A DNA stretch of 64,000 nucleotides, from NCBI GenBank assembly GCA_017882455.1, contig JADGPL010000005.1, forward strand, positions 95,801 to 159,800, read 5' to 3'. Shown one piece after another: positions 11,306-19,712 of the stretch. Origin of the DNA: Solirubrobacteraceae bacterium (GTDB lineage Bacteria > Actinomycetota > Thermoleophilia > Solirubrobacterales > Solirubrobacteraceae). The position numbers and the translations under genes are program-made. Under the pieces are notes generated by a model. The model was not told the DNA's origin and made no database searches. It was given only the letters and a program-made list of their open reading frames with translations. Position 1 is the first letter of the stretch, and each line of letters begins with the position of its first letter.

Positions 11306-11824
11306 GTGTCGAGGGCCCTCGAGGCCCACACCCTCCTGCCAGTGGCAGTCGAGACGGTGGAGCAGGTCGCCACCACGACATCGGGGCTCAACGCCCGCTA
11401 CCTGGCCGGGGCGGAGGGGGAGGAGTGCGTGAGACGGCGGGTGGTGATCACAATCGCGGGGCGGGAACCGTCGGTCTGGGCTGAGTCCTATCTGATCCCG
11501 AAGCGACTGCCACCTGAGTTTCTGCCGGTGCTGGGCGACAGCCCGCAGGGCATCGGGGGCTCGCTTCAGCAGATCGGGCTCGAGAGCTGGCGCGAGCTCC
11601 TGTGGTTCGGGCTCGGTGAGCAGCCGGCGTGGTCACCCGGAGGCGCGCCGGGCGGGCCTGTGCTCTGGCGCTTTTACCGGGTCATCACCGGCGGTCTTCC
11701 CGCATTGCTGATCTCAGAGGCCTTCGCAACGGAGATGCGCGGGGGCGTCTACCGACTGTCGGGCTCTGAGGAACGCAACGCCTTGGGCGGGCCCTGCGCG
11801 GACGAGAGCGTCGGTGGTGGCTGA
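11306..11824 (+). CDS. chorismate lyase-like protein (DUF98, Rv2949c-like)
   Basis: The coordinates use the first canonical start (GTG 11306, 172 residues), but family-like sequence (LDAFLRGLLFTDGTVSRAL) begins upstream and the frame is open back to 11168. The true start may be CTG 11264 or another rare codon. Motifs WAESYLIPKRLP and FYRVITGGLPALLISEAF match chorismate-pyruvate lyases such as mycobacterial Rv2949c, which convert chorismate to 4-hydroxybenzoate and pyruvate. The gene ends 1 bp before the aryl ligase gene, mirroring the Rv2949c/FadD22 pairing of phenolic glycolipid synthesis. The function is inferred from motif and context. Confidence 0.75.
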   Translation: MSRALEAHTLLPVAVETVEQVATTTSGLNARYLAGAEGEECVRRRVVITIAGREPSVWAESYLIPKRLPPEFLPVLGDSPQGIGGSLQQIGLESWRELLWFGLGEQPAWSPGGAPGGPVLWRFYRVITGGLPALLISEAFATEMRGGVYRLSGSEERNALGGPCADESVGGG

Positions 11825-11825
11825 G

Positions 11826-14735
11826 ATGGCTGGGAGCGCCAATGCAAACGCCAGCCTGGTGATCGACAGAAACGTCGAAGCCGGACGCGGCGAGAGGGCG
11901 GCCTACATCACTCGAGAGGAGACGCTGACCTACGAGCAGCTGCTCGTACGGGTGAATCGCATGGGTCACCTGCTGCGCGAGCTCGGGGTGCGCCGTGAAG
12001 AGCGGGTGCTGCTCGTGCTCGACGACACCACGGTGTTTCCGGTGGCCTTCCTGGCGGCGCTCCGCATCGGCGCGGTCCCGGTGCCGGTGAGCGTGCGCGA
12101 GCGCGCGGAGAACTTCCGCTATTTCATCGAGGACTCCTACGCCCGCGTGGCGGTGTGTGACGCCGGGATCCTGGCGAGCCTGCAGGCAGCGACGGCCGGC
12201 CTGGAGCTGCGCTACATCGCCCGCGGCGGAGGCGACGGCGCGGTCGAGCTCGACGGCGCCCTCAGCTCCCACGATCACGAGCTTGCTCCCGTGGCCACCC
12301 ATGCCGACGACATGGCCTTCTGGCTCTACACCTCTGGCTCGACGGGCAAGCCGAAGGGCGTGGTCCACCTTCACAAAACCATCGGCGTGACGTGTGAGAC
12401 GTTTGGCCGCGAGGTGCTGGAGATGTCAGAGGACGACTGCATCTTCTCGACGACGAAGCTCTACCACGCCTACGGCCTGGGAAACAGCTTCTCCTACCCT
12501 CTGTATTTCGGCGCGAGCGCCGTCCTGCTCGAGGGCCCGCCCACTCCCGAGCGCCTGCTGAGCACCCTCCGCGCGCATCGACCGAGCCTGTTCTGCTCCG
12601 TGCCGGCCCTCTACAAACAGCTCGCCGCGGATGTCGATGCAGGTGACGCCTTCGACTCGGTGCGCCGGTGCATCTCGGCTGCGGAGCCGCTGCCGACCAG
12701 GACCTTCGAGCGATGGCGTGAGCGCTTCGATCTGGAGATCCTCGACGGGATCGGTGCGACCGAGATGATCGTCTCGTTCTGCTCCAACAAGGCAGGGGAC
12801 GTGGCCCCTGGAACGACCGGCCGGCCGATACTCGGCTATGAGCTGCGGCTGCTGGACGAGACGGCCGGAGAGGTGAAGGGCGCAGGCGTGGGCGCGCTCG
12901 AGGTGAAGGGCGACTCGCGGGCCGCCTGCTACTGGCACCAGCAGGCCCGGTCGAGACGCGTCATGCGCGGCGAGTGGCTCGCCACCGGCGACCGGTTCGA
13001 GCGGCGCGAGGACGGAAGGTACGTGTATGTGGGGCGCACCGACGACATGCTGAAGGTGGGCGGTCTGTGGGTCTCGCCGATAGACATGGAGCAGGTGCTG
13101 CTCGAGCACCCGGCAGTGGCGGGAGTGGGAGTGGTGGGCGCGAAGATCGACGACTACACGCGGCTCGTCGCCTTCGTCGAGTGCGCGGCGCAGGCGAGTC
13201 CTGGCGATCAGCTCAGCGAGAGCCTGCGGGCGCTCTGCAAGCAGCGGCTGCGAGACCACGAATATCCGCACCTGATCCGCTTCGTGGAGGAGATTCCCAG
13301 GACGTTGAACGGAAAGCCGCAGCGCTTCAAGCTCAGAGAGCGGATCGAGCGGGAGCTATCGGCGGCGCCCGTCCCACCCAGCGAGGAGCGGCCCCGGCAC
13401 GCGGTCTTCACGGGCGGCGAAGCCCAGGAGCTCGCGCCCCTGTCGGAGGCCGACCGCGAGCAGGCGGTGCTCGAGTTCGTGCTGGGTGAGATCTCGACTC
13501 TGCTCGGCGGGGAGTTGGCCACCGCGATCGACGCCGGACGGACCTTCGAGCAGCTCGGGTTCGACTCGCTGATGGCTGTCGAGCTCAGCAATCGGCTGGC
13601 CAACGCCTCGGGGTTGCGGCTCCCCTCGACCCTGATCTTCGACTACCCCACGCCGGACGCGGTGGCGCGGGCCGTGCTGGCCGAGATGGACGGCCTCGAG
13701 CCGCCGCCACCGGACGGAGCAGCCGCGCTCGCGCTCGCGGCGACGCTCGAGGAGGTGACGCGGCGCGCTCCGAGAGCCAGGATGCCGCCGGCCCCCGTTG
13801 CCGTGCGCCTGAAGACGTCGGCCGTGCTGCGGGCCGTGCTCCCCACGCGAGTCGCGGTCGGGCGAGCCGAGCGCCAGGGCCAGGCAATCTGGGAGCACAG
13901 CGCGAGCGAGCGCGAGGATGCGCTCGCGGCGGTGGAGACGATCGTCAGCGGCACGCCCCGCGCCGGCGAGCTCGAAGAGCTCGCGCGCCTGCACCTGATC
14001 GAGCGCATTGCCGACAGGGCGCTCTTCTGGGAGCGGCCGTGGAGGGTGCATATGGACGACGCGTCGGCTCGGCGCGTGCGGGAGGCTCTGGCGAGCGAGC
14101 GCGGGGTCCTGCTCAGCGCCTGCCACCTGGGCCCCTACTATCGCTTCGACCGCGCAAGGGTCTTTCGCGGCCACCCCACCTATCTCGTGCCCGGCCCGTG
14201 GTTCTTCGAGCCGGTCACACCGGACTACTGGGGTAGGCGCCTGGCCCGCTGGCGCAACGGAACCGTGAGCCGCCTCGTGCGCTCCACTGGCTCCTTCCGA
14301 GTGATTCAGGCGCTGCTCGAACGGGGCGATCCGGTGTTCCTGTTCTTCGACCTACCCGGGCCACGCCAGACCCGCTTTCTGGGCAAGCCGGCGATGCTTG
14401 CCGAAGGCACCGCACAGCTGAGCGTGCGCGCGGACGCGCTCGTGCTGCCGCTACGAGCCCGCCGTGTGGGTCACCAGGCATGGGTGGACGTGGGCACACC
14501 GCTGGACCCTCGTCGCTTCGCGGGCGTCGACGAGCTACATGAAGCGCTGAGCGCCGTGCATGAGGCGTGGATCCTCGAGAACCCCGCGGCGATGGAGGAT
14601 CCACGCAACACCGGCTGGCAGGATGGCGCCACCCCGCAGGCGTGGATGGGGACCTCGGCGCTGCCGTCGAGGCGCCGCCGCGAGCACTCCGACGGCTCGC
14701 GTCAGAAGTCGGGAGTCGCCGGAAGCCCGACGTAG
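11826..14735 (+). CDS. aryl-AMP ligase / carrier protein / LPLAT acyltransferase fusion
   Basis: A 969-residue three-domain protein. Residues 1-525 are a benzoate-CoA-ligase/FadD22-like adenylating enzyme: WLYTSGSTGKPKGVVHLHK (P-loop), GIGATEM, YVGRTDDMLKVGGLWVSP and LNGKPQRFKLR with the catalytic Lys. Residues about 550-625 are a phosphopantetheine carrier domain with the attachment Ser in GFDSLMAVEL. Residues about 690-930 resemble LpxL/HtrB-type acyltransferases (LLSACHLGPYY, VFLFFDLPGP), although the acidic partner expected in the H-x4-D/E motif is Tyr here. The design implies activation of an aryl acid, loading onto its own carrier, and transfer to an acceptor. Start ATG 11826 lies 1 bp after the upstream stop. 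The 3' end overlaps the convergent monooxygenase gene by 34 bp. Confidence 0.85.
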   Translation: MAGSANANASLVIDRNVEAGRGERAAYITREETLTYEQLLVRVNRMGHLLRELGVRREERVLLVLDDTTVFPVAFLAALRIGAVPVPVSVRERAENFRYFIEDSYARVAVCDAGILASLQAATAGLELRYIARGGGDGAVELDGALSSHDHELAPVATHADDMAFWLYTSGSTGKPKGVVHLHKTIGVTCETFGREVLEMSEDDCIFSTTKLYHAYGLGNSFSYPLYFGASAVLLEGPPTPERLLSTLRAHRPSLFCSVPALYKQLAADVDAGDAFDSVRRCISAAEPLPTRTFERWRERFDLEILDGIGATEMIVSFCSNKAGDVAPGTTGRPILGYELRLLDETAGEVKGAGVGALEVKGDSRAACYWHQQARSRRVMRGEWLATGDRFERREDGRYVYVGRTDDMLKVGGLWVSPIDMEQVLLEHPAVAGVGVVGAKIDDYTRLVAFVECAAQASPGDQLSESLRALCKQRLRDHEYPHLIRFVEEIPRTLNGKPQRFKLRERIERELSAAPVPPSEERPRHAVFTGGEAQELAPLSEADREQAVLEFVLGEISTLLGGELATAIDAGRTFEQLGFDSLMAVELSNRLANASGLRLPSTLIFDYPTPDAVARAVLAEMDGLEPPPPDGAAALALAATLEEVTRRAPRARMPPAPVAVRLKTSAVLRAVLPTRVAVGRAERQGQAIWEHSASEREDALAAVETIVSGTPRAGELEELARLHLIERIADRALFWERPWRVHMDDASARRVREALASERGVLLSACHLGPYYRFDRARVFRGHPTYLVPGPWFFEPVTPDYWGRRLARWRNGTVSRLVRSTGSFRVIQALLERGDPVFLFFDLPGPRQTRFLGKPAMLAEGTAQLSVRADALVLPLRARRVGHQAWVDVGTPLDPRRFAGVDELHEALSAVHEAWILENPAAMEDPRNTGWQDGATPQAWMGTSALPSRRRREHSDGSRQKSGVAGSPT

Positions 14736-15877
14736 TTCTCGGCGAGGCTCCGGGCGGCGGCCTCCGAGCGCGTGAGCTGGTCGAGCCGCGCAAGCTGCAG
14801 CCGCCGCTGAAACGGGCCTCCGCCGAGGTCGTGCAGGAGCTGGGTCATGTAGTTGGAGAAGTCCTGCGCCTGCCACACCCGCCGCAGCGCCGTCTCGGAG
14901 TAGGCGTCGAGGGCCTCGCCCGAGCCGTCGAGGTACCACGAGGTGAGCGCGGCGGCCAGCAGGCGTACGTCGTTGAGGGCGAGGTTGAGCCCCTTGGCGC
15001 CGGTCGGCGGCACGATGTGGGCGGCATCGCCGAGAAGGAACAGGCGGCCGTGGCGCAGGGGCTCGCAGACGAAGCTGCGCATGGCCGTGATGCCCTTCTC
15101 GATGATGGGGCCTTCGTTGACGCGCCACCCCTCGGTGGCGAGCCGTGTCTGCAGCTCGGCCCAGATGCGCTCCTCCGACCAATCCTCGATCCGCTCGTCG
15201 GCGGCAACCTGCAGATAGAGGCGGCTGATGCGGGGGGAGCGCATCGAGTAGAGCGCGAAGCCACGCTCGTGCCAGGCGTAGATGAGCTCGTCGGTGGCAG
15301 GGGCGGCCTCCGCGAGGATGCCGAGCCAGCTGAACGGATAGACGAACTCGTACTGGGTGAGGGCGCCGTCCGGAATCGAGTCTCTGCACACGCCGTGGAA
15401 TCCGTCACAGCCTGCGATCACATCGCAGTGAAGCTCGTGCTGCTCGCCGCGATGGAGATAGGTGATGCTGGGGTGCTCGCTGTCGGTGTCGTGCACGGCG
15501 GTCCCGGACACCTCGAAGTGAAGCGGCCCGCCATTTCGCAGCCGGGCTGCGACCAGGTCCTTGACGACCTCCTGCTGACCGTAGATCGTGATCTGGCGGC
15601 CCGTTAGCTCGGAGATGCGCAGGTGCTGGGTGCGGCCGGAGTGACGCAGGTAGATGCCGTGATGCTCGAGCCCCTCGCGGGTGAGCCGCTCGCCGACCCC
15701 AAGCGCGTGCAGCAGCTCGACGCTGTTCTGCTCGAGCAAGCCGGCGCGGACCCGTTGCTCGACATACTCACGGGAACGGCACTCGAGTACAACCGACTCG
15801 ATCCCCGCGCGTTCGAGCATCAACGCAAGCGTCAGCCCTGCCGGCCCGGCACCGACGATGCCGACCTGCGTCTTCAC
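14702..15877 (-). CDS. pobA: 4-hydroxybenzoate 3-monooxygenase
   Basis: A 391-residue FAD-dependent aromatic hydroxylase. The FAD dinucleotide fold is at the start (TQVGIVGAGPAGLTLALMLERAG), followed by SREYVEQRVRAGLLEQ and the GDAAHIVPPTGAKGLNLALNDV FAD-ribityl motif. CDGFHGVCRDSIP is the DG motif of this class. The length and the overall pattern match PobA, which converts 4-hydroxybenzoate to protocatechuate with NAD(P)H and O2. Start GTG 15877 places the fold correctly. It is divergent from the methyltransferase (23 bp between starts) and convergent with the aryl-ligase fusion, so product and substrate may connect with the chorismate-lyase-like gene nearby. Confidence 0.9.
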   Translation of the reverse strand: MKTQVGIVGAGPAGLTLALMLERAGIESVVLECRSREYVEQRVRAGLLEQNSVELLHALGVGERLTREGLEHHGIYLRHSGRTQHLRISELTGRQITIYGQQEVVKDLVAARLRNGGPLHFEVSGTAVHDTDSEHPSITYLHRGEQHELHCDVIAGCDGFHGVCRDSIPDGALTQYEFVYPFSWLGILAEAAPATDELIYAWHERGFALYSMRSPRISRLYLQVAADERIEDWSEERIWAELQTRLATEGWRVNEGPIIEKGITAMRSFVCEPLRHGRLFLLGDAAHIVPPTGAKGLNLALNDVRLLAAALTSWYLDGSGEALDAYSETALRRVWQAQDFSNYMTQLLHDLGGGPFQRRLQLARLDQLTRSEAAARSLAENYVGLPATPDF

Positions 15878-15900
15878 CGGGCGTATCTTATACTCCGCCC

Positions 15901-16641
15901 GTGATCGCACGAGCACGCGCGCTGCTGGCGCGCCTGTTGGGAAGGTCCTCTGCGAACCCTGCCCAAGCGGGTTGGAGCGCAACTGATCGCTACATCTGCG
16001 AGCAGCTGCTCTCGCGCGATCCGGCGGCTGATCTGGCACTCGGTGCCAGCGACGCCGCCGGCCTGCCGCCGATCGCGGTCAGCGCCAACCAGGGCAAGCT
16101 GCTCGAACTGCTCGTCCGCATCCAGGGGGCCCACCGGATCCTCGAGCTCGGCACCCTGGGCGGCTACAGCACGATCTGGCTCGCCCGCGGCCTGCCAGCG
16201 GGCGGGAAGCTCGTGACGCTCGAGGCCTCTCCCGAGTTTGCGGAGGTCGCGCGCGGGAACATCGCGGCGGCAGGCCTGGCCGAGGTGGTGGAGCTGCGCG
16301 TGGGGCCGGCTCTCCAGACGCTCCCCGAGCTCGCGGGCGAGGCGCCGTTCGACCTGATCTTCCTGGACGCGGACAAGGTGAACTACACCAGCTACATGGA
16401 GTGGTCGCTGAAGCTCTCCCGTCCCGGAACGCTGATCATCGCCGACAACGTGGTCGGCGCAGGCGCGATCGTGGAGTCCCACGGGCCAGACCCGTGGGGG
16501 GAGGTCGGAGGCGTGCAGGGCGTGCGCCGACTGTATGAGATGCTCAGCGCAGAGCCGCGCCTCAGCGCGACGGCGATCCAGACGGTGGGCGAGAAGGGCT
16601 ACGACGGCTTTGCCCTCGGGCTCGTGACGGCCGAGGTCTAG
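15901..16641 (+). CDS. class I O-methyltransferase (catechol/caffeoyl-CoA OMT type)
   Basis: A 246-residue SAM-dependent methyltransferase. Motif I is ILELGTLGGYSTIWLAR, the acidic SAM-ribose residue is in LVTLEASPEF, and the metal-site pattern LIFLDADKVNY and LIIADNVVGAG matches the cation-dependent OMT family that methylates catechols. With PobA alongside, protocatechuate (a catechol) is a plausible substrate, giving vanillate-type products. This is an inference from position. The start is GTG 15901; the last bases overlap the convergent GyrI-like gene by 4 bp. Confidence 0.85.
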   Translation: MIARARALLARLLGRSSANPAQAGWSATDRYICEQLLSRDPAADLALGASDAAGLPPIAVSANQGKLLELLVRIQGAHRILELGTLGGYSTIWLARGLPAGGKLVTLEASPEFAEVARGNIAAAGLAEVVELRVGPALQTLPELAGEAPFDLIFLDADKVNYTSYMEWSLKLSRPGTLIIADNVVGAGAIVESHGPDPWGEVGGVQGVRRLYEMLSAEPRLSATAIQTVGEKGYDGFALGLVTAEV

Positions 16642-17273
16642 CTGCCCCCACTCGCGACTGCGATCGGTTGACGGACGATCGTCCTCATCTTCTCCGGTGC
16701 GCAGCGCCTCGGATCGCTGAGGTAGATCTCGTGATGCTTGCCGGCGCGCTCATAGCCCTGCTGGGCGATGAAGGCGTGCAGTCGCTCGATCGTCGGGCCC
16801 TCTTGGGCGTAGGGGCCGATGTGCATGAGCTGAGCTGCGAGTCCCTCGGCGAAGCGCTCGAAGCGCACTCGCGCGGCAAGGTCGCTCGAGATCTTCTCGG
16901 CGGCCTTCGCGCGGGCCTCCTGGAGGATCTCACCGGTCACCAGATCGGGCTGCATGATCATCAACGTCCAGTCCCAGGCCGCCTTGTCTTCGGTGGTGAA
17001 CGCGGACATGTCGAGCGCCCAGAACAGTCCCTCGAGCGGCAGCACGCCATAGTCGACCCCGTCGGGGGCTCGCTTGATCGCGAACTTGGCGGCGTAGGCG
17101 ATCGAGTAGAGCGCCCCCACGGCGTCACTGAAGTCGGCGGCAGTGTTGGGATCGCCGTGGCCATCGAGCATCACATAGGCGAGCTCGGGCACGTCAACGA
17201 TCGTGGGCTCACTGCCGGGCGCATACAGCTCACGCAACTCGCGCTTGAAGTCGACCTTGGTCGCGGACGGCAT
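16638..17273 (-). CDS. GyrI-like small-molecule-binding domain protein
   Basis: A 211-residue soluble protein that starts at ATG 17273, chosen because GGAGG sits 5-9 bases upstream; an ATG at 17303 is the alternative. Sequence features such as TIVDVPELAYVMLDGHGDPN, YGVLPLEGLFWA and LMHIGPYAQEGPTIERLHAF are those of GyrI-like domains, related to the effector-binding domain of MerR regulators, but there is no DNA-binding domain attached. Family members bind or hydrolyse small hydrophobic compounds. It sits tail-to-tail with the methyltransferase. Confidence 0.82.
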   Translation of the reverse strand: MPSATKVDFKRELRELYAPGSEPTIVDVPELAYVMLDGHGDPNTAADFSDAVGALYSIAYAAKFAIKRAPDGVDYGVLPLEGLFWALDMSAFTTEDKAAWDWTLMIMQPDLVTGEILQEARAKAAEKISSDLAARVRFERFAEGLAAQLMHIGPYAQEGPTIERLHAFIAQQGYERAGKHHEIYLSDPRRCAPEKMRTIVRQPIAVASGGS

Positions 17274-17468
17274 CTCTACCTCCAGGTTGGCGAGGGTGGC
17301 CACCGATGATCACGATCGCCGGCAGGGTCCCCATCGGTGGTGACTACTGGAGCACCGGAGGCAAACCACCGGAGGCCGCCGGGCGCGCGTGCCGTAACCT
17401 CCGCGGATGCTCGCGTCCTCGGCCTGGGGCAACACCGGTGCCGGTATGCCCAAAGCCACGACACAGCG

Positions 17469-18971
17469 GTGAACGTGGCGGCCCACCCCGCGGCGGCACG
17501 CACGTCGACAGCGAGCACCGCCCTGCGGCTCCCGCGCTGGTGGCCACTGGCCGCGCTGACGCTCGTCGCCGCCGTCCTTCGGCTCTCGACGCTGGACCTG
17601 CAGAGCTTCTGGTTCGACGAGGCCTTCACGCCGGTGCACGTCCTGCACCCCAGCCTGTGGGCGACGCTGCGCGGGATCGTGCGCACCGAGAACACGCCAC
17701 CGCTTTGGTACCTGCTGGCGTGGGCCGACTCGCGCGTGCTGGGCACGGGCGAGGTGGCGCTGCGCCTGCCCGCTGCGCTGGCGGGGATCGCGGCCGTTCC
17801 CGTCGCCTGGGCGATCGGACGGGAACTGGCGGGGCGTCGGGCGGCACTGGCGTGCGCCGCGCTCGTGGCGGTCAACCCGCTGTTCGTCTGGTACTCGCAG
17901 GAGGCGCGCGCATACGGGCTGTTCGTGCTCACGGCCGCGCTGGCGATGCTCTGCTTCCTGCGCGCCCAGCGGGAGCCCACGCGCGGGCGCATGGCGGCCC
18001 TCGCGTTGACGGGCTCGCTGGCGATGCTCAGCCACTACTTCGCCGTCTTCCTGCTCATCCCGATGGTGCTTTGGCTGCTGTGGGAACGACGCACCCGAAT
18101 GCCCGCGCTGCCGGCTGTCGCGACGTTGACGCTGGTCGGGGCGGCGCTGGTGCCGCTGGTGCTGGCCCAGGGGGGCCAGAGCACGCAGTGGATCGGCGAA
18201 TGGGCACTCTCGGAACGGCTGCAGGCGATTCCCCAGTACTACCTGACCGGCTACTCGGGCGGGCCGCTTGGACACAAGGTCGAGCTGCTCGTGGCACTGC
18301 CGATCCTCGCCGGCCTCGGCCTCGGCCTGTGGCGAATGCGCGAGCGCCCGCAGTCGCTGCGCACGGTGCTGCTGCCGCTGTCGATCGCGGCGTGTGGAGT
18401 CCTGATCCCGATCCTGCTGGTGGGGTTCGGCGCCGACTATCTCGCGCCACGCAACCTCGTCGGAGCGATGATTCCGCTCACCGCCCTGATCGCGGTGGTG
18501 GTCGTCTGGCCGGGGACGGGACGCACCGGGATCGCGATCGCCGCAGTTATCGCGATCGCCTTCCTCGCGGTCTCGATCGACGTCGATCTGAAGGCGAACC
18601 TGCAACGTGAAAACTGGCGGGACCTCGCCGCGGACATCGATCACGCGGCGGGTGGGCGCGTGATCACCACGGTCGAATTCGGCTCCGCCCCGCTCGAGTA
18701 CTACCTGCCGGGACTCCACCCCCTGCGTGAAGGCGACTCGGTCATGGTGAGCGAGATCGACGAGACCGCCAATGAAGCGCCGCGCGCACCGACCCCTCCG
18801 CCCGCACCGGGGTTCCGCTTGGCCGGGCTCGTGACGGTGGACGGCCTGACCGCGTACCGCTTCGTGTCCCGAGCGCCGGTGCGGCTGTCTCAGGCGGCGC
18901 TCATCGCCCACCTGATCACACATGCAAAGGCTGAAGCGCTCATTTCCTCGGGCACGCGTGTGTCGTCTTGA
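17469..18971 (+). CDS. GT39-type membrane glycosyltransferase (ArnT/PMT-like)
   Basis: A protein of about 500 residues with some ten membrane helices and an extracytoplasmic C-terminal domain. The first periplasmic loop carries FWFDEAFTPVHVL, holding the acidic pair that GT39/ArnT enzymes use to bind the lipid-phosphate sugar donor. A second loop has NTPPLWYLLAWADSRV and a later one VWYSQEARAYGLF. These enzymes transfer a sugar from a polyprenyl phosphate to a protein or lipid. I place the start at GTG 17469; the frame is open farther upstream but not family-like. No neighbouring sugar genes suggest the acceptor. Confidence 0.8.
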   Translation: MNVAAHPAAARTSTASTALRLPRWWPLAALTLVAAVLRLSTLDLQSFWFDEAFTPVHVLHPSLWATLRGIVRTENTPPLWYLLAWADSRVLGTGEVALRLPAALAGIAAVPVAWAIGRELAGRRAALACAALVAVNPLFVWYSQEARAYGLFVLTAALAMLCFLRAQREPTRGRMAALALTGSLAMLSHYFAVFLLIPMVLWLLWERRTRMPALPAVATLTLVGAALVPLVLAQGGQSTQWIGEWALSERLQAIPQYYLTGYSGGPLGHKVELLVALPILAGLGLGLWRMRERPQSLRTVLLPLSIAACGVLIPILLVGFGADYLAPRNLVGAMIPLTALIAVVVVWPGTGRTGIAIAAVIAIAFLAVSIDVDLKANLQRENWRDLAADIDHAAGGRVITTVEFGSAPLEYYLPGLHPLREGDSVMVSEIDETANEAPRAPTPPPAPGFRLAGLVTVDGLTAYRFVSRAPVRLSQAALIAHLITHAKAEALISSGTRVSS

Positions 18972-19072
18972 TCGCAACCACGTAGCGTCGGCCGCCGAAC
19001 GCTGCCTTCCCGGTATATTTCTGCTTATCGGAACAGTCGAGCCCGTAGGTCTGCTCCCATGCACAAACAGCC

Positions 19073-19555
19073 ATGACCGACGATCAACTCGACCTCAAGG
19101 TGAGATACGCGTGGGATTGGTTCTCATATCACGCTCGGCAGCGGCTGACGGCGTTCAACTTCTTTCTGATCTTGATGGGCGCGGTCGTCGTGGGATACGC
19201 CCAGGCGGTCACCGGTCACGCGCCGGTCGTCGGCGCGGCACTGGGATTTCTCGGCGCGTTCGTCGCTCAGGCCTTCTGGGCCATGGACGTGCGCAACGAG
19301 GAGCTCGTCAGCTGCGGTCGCGTCGCGCTCGACGATCTCGAGCTACAGCTGGGGCTCTCGATCAGGTACGAAGACCATGTGCGAGGCCAGCTCGGCGAGG
19401 TCCTGCAGAACCCTGTGGCGAAATGGCTTCATTTGCGCTTGGGTGCAAAGTGGTTTCGCCACAGCAGATGGCTGCGAATGGTGATAATCGTCATGGGCTT
19501 GCTGTCCGTGGCCGCGTTTGGCTGGGCTGTCTCGGGGTTTTGGGGCAGCGCCTAG
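19073..19555 (+). CDS. small membrane protein with cytoplasmic helix (SLATT/RipA-like)
   Basis: A 160-residue protein with a soluble start (WDWFSYHARQRLTAFNFFLIL), two close membrane helices (about residues 27-46 and 52-72), a charged middle (MDVRNEELVSCGRVALDDLE) and a third helix near the end (MVIIVMGLLSVAAFGWAVSG). The layout, with conserved aromatic residues before the first helix, resembles SLATT or RipA-type membrane proteins, some of which act as effectors in nucleotide-signalling conflict systems. It precedes a deoxyribosyltransferase-like gene by 157 bp. The assignment is tentative. Confidence 0.5.
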   Translation: MTDDQLDLKVRYAWDWFSYHARQRLTAFNFFLILMGAVVVGYAQAVTGHAPVVGAALGFLGAFVAQAFWAMDVRNEELVSCGRVALDDLELQLGLSIRYEDHVRGQLGEVLQNPVAKWLHLRLGAKWFRHSRWLRMVIIVMGLLSVAAFGWAVSGFWGSA

Positions 19556-19712
19556 TCGCATGGTTGAGCGCCCCCCGCGAAGGCTGCGTCGCCAGACTCC
19601 TCAGCGGCGAGCGTCGTGATCTTGGCGGCCAGACGGATGGCTTGGCGCTCCGCCCCGAATCCGGCTAGCGTCTAGTCGTCGATGGCGCGATACACGTCTG
19701 TCTGCTCATGCG

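Noticed and set aside
17310..19064. A 584-codon minus-strand frame across the GT39 gene
   Set aside because: Arg/Gln/His-rich composition typical of antisense frames in high-GC DNA; the plus strand encodes a clear membrane glycosyltransferase.
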